Below, piece after piece: positions 5,332 to 9,375 of a DNA stretch of 9,375 nt (position 1 is its first letter; the number at the start of each line of letters is the position of its first letter). Position numbers and translations under genes: made by a program. This DNA comes from JANMMJ01 sp031373255 (GTDB lineage Bacteria; Pseudomonadota; Alphaproteobacteria; Rhizobiales; Aestuariivirgaceae). The notes beneath the pieces were generated by a model that saw only the letters and a list, made by a program, of their open reading frames with translations, was not told the DNA's origin and did no database searches. The stretch is taken from positions 1-9,375 of the forward strand of contig JANMMJ010000155.1 of assembly GCA_031373255.1 (NCBI GenBank), given 5' to 3'.

Positions 5332-6636
5332 ATGGGAAAATCGCTGAAACTGGGTATTGCGGGGCTGGGCACCGTGGGTTGCGGCTTACTCGATATCCTT
5401 GATCGCCATGCAGCCGTCATCGGTTCCAGAGCTGGCAAATCGATTGAAGTCACCAGCGTATCTGCCCGTGACAAAACGAAAAACCGCAACCGCGACATTT
5501 CGCAAATGACGTGGTTCGATGATCCGGTGGCGATGGCCAAGAGCCCCGAAATTGATGTCTTCATTGAATTAATGGGCGGTGAAGGCGATCCTGCCAAGTC
5601 TGCGGTAGAGGCGGCAATGAAGGCCGGAAAGCACGTCATAACGGCAAACAAGGCCCTTCTGGCGCACCACGGAGCGTCACTGGCGCGCCTCGCCGATGAA
5701 ATGAATGTCATGCTCAATTTCGAAGCCGCGGTTGCCGGCGGCATCCCTATCGTCAAGACCATGCGCGAAGGGCTGGCCGGAAACCGCCTTGGCCGTGTCT
5801 TCGGCATACTGAACGGTACGTGCAATTACATCCTGACCAAGATGGCAAATGAGGGCCGTGCCTTTGCCGATGTCCTCAAGGAAGCCCAGGCTCTGGGCTA
5901 TGCCGAGGCGGACCCGACATTTGACGTTGGCGGATTTGATACGGCTCACAAATTGGCTGTGCTCACATCCCTGGCTTTTGGCGTCGAACCGGCGCTGGCG
6001 GAAATTGAGATCGAGGGCATTGAAGCCATAACGCTCGAGGACATTCGCAATGCCGGAGACCTTGGTTACAAGATCAAGCTTCTGGGCGTGGCAGTCGGCA
6101 GCAGCGAAGGTGTCGAACAGCGGGTGCATCCAACTCTGGTTCCCAAGGGATCGCCGGTTTCAGACACCGATGGCGTGTTCAATGCCGTCGTGGTGCGGGG
6201 CGATTTCGTCGGCGATCTGATGATGGAGGGCAGGGGGGCAGGCGCTCACCCGACGGCCTCGGCCGTTCTCTCCGACATCGTGGATATCGCCCGTGGCAAT
6301 CATCGCCCGGCATTTGGCGTTCCCGCAAGCGACCTCCGGCCTTATATGGCGGCACCCGCAAAGGCCCATGAGGGCGGCTTTTACGTCGCCCTGGAACTCC
6401 ATGATCGTCCAGGTGCCGTCGCTGCAATTGCAAGAATTCTTGCCGATGAACGCATTTCAATTGAATCGATCGTCCAGCGCGGCAAGCGCGAAAAAGATGA
6501 GCAGAGGGCCACCGCGCCGTTCATTCTCATTACCCACAATACGCTGGAGACCTCCATGCGGGCGGCTCTTTCCCGCATTGAAAGCGACGGACACGTCGCG
6601 TCCAAGCCACGTATGATCCGAATCGAAAGGCTGTAA
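5332..6636 (+). CDS. hom: Homoserine dehydrogenase
   Basis: It reduces aspartate semialdehyde to homoserine with NAD(P)H, the branch point to threonine and methionine, in the cytoplasm. The 434-residue monofunctional form (no aspartokinase domain) has the dinucleotide motif GLGTVG (11-16), the ANKALLA segment (105-111), NGTCNYIL (161-168) and the catalytic region YAEADPTFDVGGFDTAHK (190-207) with Glu192, Asp203 and Lys207. A C-terminal ACT domain begins near residue 349 (GGFYVALELHDRPGAVAAIARIL) and suggests feedback control by an amino acid, usually threonine. I chose the ATG at 5332; GGGAA is only 4 bp upstream, slightly close. The TTG immediately before it (5329) would add one residue. It is the first gene of a tight operon: glpX follows after 4 bp. 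Confidence 0.97.
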   Translation: MGKSLKLGIAGLGTVGCGLLDILDRHAAVIGSRAGKSIEVTSVSARDKTKNRNRDISQMTWFDDPVAMAKSPEIDVFIELMGGEGDPAKSAVEAAMKAGKHVITANKALLAHHGASLARLADEMNVMLNFEAAVAGGIPIVKTMREGLAGNRLGRVFGILNGTCNYILTKMANEGRAFADVLKEAQALGYAEADPTFDVGGFDTAHKLAVLTSLAFGVEPALAEIEIEGIEAITLEDIRNAGDLGYKIKLLGVAVGSSEGVEQRVHPTLVPKGSPVSDTDGVFNAVVVRGDFVGDLMMEGRGAGAHPTASAVLSDIVDIARGNHRPAFGVPASDLRPYMAAPAKAHEGGFYVALELHDRPGAVAAIARILADERISIESIVQRGKREKDEQRATAPFILITHNTLETSMRAALSRIESDGHVASKPRMIRIERL

Positions 6637-6640
6637 ATCC

Positions 6641-7588
6641 ATGCTCAATCGCATGCTCACGATCGAAATTGCGCGCGTCACCGAAGCCGCGGCGATTGCC
6701 GCCGCATACTGGATCGGACGCGGCGACGAAAAGCAGGCTGACCAGGCAGCCGTGGACGGAATGCGAACCGCATTGAACGCCATCGTCGAAATGGACGGTC
6801 TCGTCGTTATCGGCGAAGGCGAGCGCGACGATGCTCCCATGCTTTACATCGGCGAGAAGGTTGGCGGCGGCAAGGGTGCCCGGATCGACATCGCCCTTGA
6901 TCCGCTTGAGGGAACGACCCTCTGCGCCAAGGCCATGCCGAATTCCATCGCCTGCGTGGCCATGGCCGAAGGCGGCAGCCTCCTGCACGCGCCCGACACG
7001 TACATGGAAAAGATTGCAATCGGTGGGGGCTATCCCGATGGTACCGTGGATCTCGATCTGCCGCCCGAGGAAAACATTGCCCGCCTCGCAAGGGCGAAAG
7101 GCGTGAAGCCATCCGATATAACCGCCTGTATCCTTGATCGCCCCCGGCATGAGGCGTTGATCCAGGCGGCTCGCAAAACCGGAGCGTCGATCCGCTTGAT
7201 TACCGATGGTGACGTGGCCGGGGTCATTCATACGGCTAATCCTACGGAGACCGGCATCGACATCTATATGGGTGTCGGCGGAGCACCCGAAGGCGTACTT
7301 GCCGCTGCTGCGCTCCGCTGCATCGGCGGCCAGATGCAGGGCCGTCTGCAAACCAAAAGTGCCGAGCAGAAGAAACGGGCTCACGGCATGGGAATCAGCG
7401 ACTTCGAAAAGAAACTGACCCTGCATGATATGGCCTCGGGCGACGTCATGTTTGCCGCAACCGGCGTGACCGACGGCTCGATGCTCTCAGGCGTGCGATT
7501 CCTGAAAGACTCGATCCAGACTGAAACTGTCGTCATGCGTTCCGCAACTGGCACAGTGCGCTGGATCAGGAATATTAAAAGGATTTGA
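6641..7588 (+). CDS. glpX: Class II fructose-1,6-bisphosphatase
   Basis: It hydrolyses fructose 1,6-bisphosphate to fructose 6-phosphate in gluconeogenesis; some relatives also use sedoheptulose 1,7-bisphosphate. The 315-residue protein aligns over its full length with E. coli GlpX. Metal and active-site positions are preserved: Asp34, Glu59 (VIGEGERDDAPML), Asp87 and Glu90 (ALDPLEGTT), and Glu217 (GGAPEGVL). The ITDGDVA (187-193) and SATGT-like C-terminal segments also fit. The ATG at 6641 is preceded by GAAAGG with 10 bp spacing. It lies between hom and recJ, an arrangement I recall as common in alphaproteobacteria. No glycerol genes are near, so regulation by glycerol as in E. coli is not suggested. 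The final TGA overlaps the recJ start. Confidence 0.97.
   Translation: MLNRMLTIEIARVTEAAAIAAAYWIGRGDEKQADQAAVDGMRTALNAIVEMDGLVVIGEGERDDAPMLYIGEKVGGGKGARIDIALDPLEGTTLCAKAMPNSIACVAMAEGGSLLHAPDTYMEKIAIGGGYPDGTVDLDLPPEENIARLARAKGVKPSDITACILDRPRHEALIQAARKTGASIRLITDGDVAGVIHTANPTETGIDIYMGVGGAPEGVLAAAALRCIGGQMQGRLQTKSAEQKKRAHGMGISDFEKKLTLHDMASGDVMFAATGVTDGSMLSGVRFLKDSIQTETVVMRSATGTVRWIRNIKRI
7577..7588 (+). promoter_or_regulatory. Overlapping glpX stop and recJ TTG start with very close ribosome binding site
   Basis: The order is AAAAGGA (7577-7583), one base, then TTGA, in which TTG starts recJ and TGA ends glpX. The spacing is far shorter than usual, so efficient initiation probably depends on ribosomes that have just finished glpX. 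CTG at 7606 is the only near-cognate alternative and would remove seven residues. Confidence 0.5.
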
Positions 7589-9372
7589 GCGAGCCCGCCG
7601 CGTTCCTGAACGTTAAACGGTCGCTCACTGGCCGCGCCTGGCGGGCCCGCCTGGGTGACGCGCGTTTGGCCGAAGCAATATCGCAGCGCCATGAGGTTCC
7701 TGACATTCTGGGCCGCGTTCTCGCCGCGAGGGGGGTAGGCATCGACAACGTCGAGGCCTATCTCAATCCGACCCTGCGCACCCTGATGCCGCAACCTTCC
7801 GCACTTCGCGACATGGAGCAGGGCGCCGAACGTATTGGAGATGCAATCACATCAGGTGAATCGATCGGCGTCATCTCCGACTACGATGTGGATGGCGTGT
7901 GTTCGGCGGCATTGTTTCGAGATTTTCTTCGCGCCGTGGGCAGCGATTGCTTCATCCATATTCCTGATCGCATCACCGAAGGCTATGGCCCGAGCGAAGC
8001 GGCCGTTCGCGCACTCAAGGACAAGGGCTGCGGATTGCTCGTCACTCTCGATTGCGGCGTGATGGCTCATGACCCATTGGCCGAAGCCGCAAATCTTGGG
8101 CTCGATGTTGTCATCGTCGATCATCATCAGGCGGGCGAAATTCTGCCCACCGCACACGCGGTCATCAACCCCAACCGGCGCGATGACATATCGGGCTTTG
8201 GCTATCTCTGTGCCGCCGGCGTGACCATGATTCTCGTGGCCGCAATCAACCGCCTGCTCCGCGCCAGGGGCTGGTATTCTGAGGCAAGGCCCGAGCCCAA
8301 CATGCTGCAGTGGCTCGAACTCGTGGCGCTTGCGACTGTGTGTGACGTCGTGCCTTTGACAGGCCTCAATCGCGCCTATGTCACGCAAGGCCTGAAAATC
8401 ATGGCCAGGCGTCAGAACCCCGGTTTGGCAGCGCTGGCGGATGTCGCGCGCCTCAAGAGGAAGCCCGATCCCTATGCCTTGGGCTTCATGCTGGGGCCGC
8501 GCCTGAATGCCGCCGGACGGGTGGGCAGCGCCATGCTGGCTCTTGAACTACTTGCGGCCAGGGGACGTGGCGAGGCCAATGAGATTGCCATGCAACTCGA
8601 GCGCCTGAACCGGGAACGGCAATCGATTGAGATGGAAGTCGTCGCCCAGGCCATCATCCAGGCCGAAAATGCGCTGGGGCGCGAAAGCCGGACCCCTGTT
8701 CTGGTGGTGGCGGGGGAAGGCTGGCATCCGGGCGTGCTTGGCCTTGTCGCCTCCCGCCTGAAGGAGCGTTTCAATCTTCCTAGCTTCGCGCTGGGTTTCG
8801 CCCGCAACGCAGCCGTGGCGAGTGGTTCGGGCCGGTCCATCAGTGGAATCGATCTCGGCTCTGCCGTAAGGATCGCCGTCGAATCCGGAATTGTCGTAAA
8901 GGGTGGTGGTCACGCGATGGCGGCAGGGCTTACGCTTGAGCGCGACAGGCTGGGTGACTTCCGCACCTTCATGGAGAAACAGCTTGCAGCGGCCGCCGGC
9001 CTGGCAGCGCAGCGGGTTCTAGACATTGATGCTGCGGTCACGGCTTCCGGGGCAACACTGGAGCTGATCGAACTTCTGGAGCAGGCAGGCCCTTATGGCG
9101 CCGGCAATCCGTCACCCGTGTTTGCCTTTCCGGCACACCGCGTCGTCTTTGCCGGCAGTGCCGGCGCCGATCACGTGCGCTGTTCGCTGGTCGGCAGCGA
9201 CGGAACCCGCATCAAGGCCATCGCCTTTCGCGCCATGGGCACCGAGTTGGGCGAAGTCCTCCTGTCCGAACGCCAGCAGCCGCTTCACATCGCCGGAAGG
9301 CTCACCGTCGATGACTTCAACAGCGCCAAAGTCCCGTCTCTGCACATTGAGGATGTGGCAATTCTGCCCTGA
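7585..9372 (+). CDS. recJ: Single-stranded-DNA-specific 5'-3' exonuclease RecJ
   Basis: RecJ degrades single-stranded DNA 5' to 3' in RecF-pathway recombination, mismatch repair and fork processing. The 595-residue length is normal (E. coli 577). DHH-family motifs are all present: SDYDVDGV (98-105; Asp99, Asp101, Asp103), VTLDCGV (153-159; Asp156), VIVDHHQ (176-182; DHH 179-181) and ATVCDVVPL (250-258; Asp254). The DHHA1 part follows with GSGRS (414-418) and KGGGHAMAAG (439-448; His443). The end (about 505-595) is the OB-fold domain. No ATG fits: an in-frame TAA at 7576-7578 rules out any earlier start, and TTG 7585 gives the expected N-terminus (FLNVKRSLTGRAW). The AAAAGGA just before it is only 1 bp from the TTG. 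The start overlaps the glpX stop by 4 bp. Confidence 0.95.
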   Translation: MSEPAAFLNVKRSLTGRAWRARLGDARLAEAISQRHEVPDILGRVLAARGVGIDNVEAYLNPTLRTLMPQPSALRDMEQGAERIGDAITSGESIGVISDYDVDGVCSAALFRDFLRAVGSDCFIHIPDRITEGYGPSEAAVRALKDKGCGLLVTLDCGVMAHDPLAEAANLGLDVVIVDHHQAGEILPTAHAVINPNRRDDISGFGYLCAAGVTMILVAAINRLLRARGWYSEARPEPNMLQWLELVALATVCDVVPLTGLNRAYVTQGLKIMARRQNPGLAALADVARLKRKPDPYALGFMLGPRLNAAGRVGSAMLALELLAARGRGEANEIAMQLERLNRERQSIEMEVVAQAIIQAENALGRESRTPVLVVAGEGWHPGVLGLVASRLKERFNLPSFALGFARNAAVASGSGRSISGIDLGSAVRIAVESGIVVKGGGHAMAAGLTLERDRLGDFRTFMEKQLAAAAGLAAQRVLDIDAAVTASGATLELIELLEQAGPYGAGNPSPVFAFPAHRVVFAGSAGADHVRCSLVGSDGTRIKAIAFRAMGTELGEVLLSERQQPLHIAGRLTVDDFNSAKVPSLHIEDVAILP

Positions 9373-9375
9373 AGC

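Noticed and set aside
5199..5402. Small plus-strand frame across the hom start region
   Set aside because: It runs into hom in another frame, lacks a ribosome binding site and resembles nothing known.
6530..7426. Long open frame (298 codons) on the minus strand opposite hom and glpX
   Set aside because: It lies antisense to a fully conserved glpX and the hom end, shows no family motif, and is the kind of open frame that GC-rich codon bias produces on the opposite strand.

Overview
The window is a stretch of ordinary bacterial chromosome with moderately high GC and tightly packed genes. Family-level resemblance of the proteins, a class I PHA synthase and the hom-glpX-recJ gene order point to an alphaproteobacterium, most likely of the Rhizobiales (Hyphomicrobiales). 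I cannot name the genus. I see no rRNA, tRNA, CRISPR array, insertion sequence, phage gene or attachment site.

Left block (1-2279, plus strand). Four genes sit head to tail with 3 bp or less between them and are almost certainly one transcription unit. They are the 3' part of a conserved acidic, mostly helical protein of unknown function (its start lies left of the window), an ECHDC3-like crotonase-fold protein lacking both classical catalytic glutamates, a small VOC/glyoxalase-fold protein, and a CoA-binding Rossmann protein of the YccU/COG1832 type. Two of the four are probably linked to acyl-CoA or CoA, but no complete pathway can be read from them.

Middle block (2276-5127, minus strand). 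A 68-codon gene for a small exported or membrane-anchored protein converges on the left block, and the two stop codons overlap. To its right, after a 205-bp gap with an AT-rich array of AATCA/TGATT half-sites, come phaC (class I polyhydroxyalkanoate synthase, complete Cys-Asp-His triad) and a four-helix cytochrome b561. phaC has its own plausible promoter and ribosome binding site.

Right block (5332-9372, plus strand). A divergent 204-bp intergenic region carries a good sigma70-like promoter for hom (homoserine dehydrogenase with ACT domain), followed by glpX (class II fructose-1,6-bisphosphatase) and recJ (single-strand 5'-3' exonuclease). hom and glpX are 4 bp apart, and glpX and recJ overlap by 4 bp with a TTG start for recJ. 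This is a housekeeping operon joining Thr/Met biosynthesis, gluconeogenesis and DNA repair.

The window does not show a clear new defence, mobile or biosynthetic system. The items most worth a second look are the four-gene left block with its catalytically altered crotonase, the small exported protein with the half-site array upstream, and the unusual recJ initiation site.
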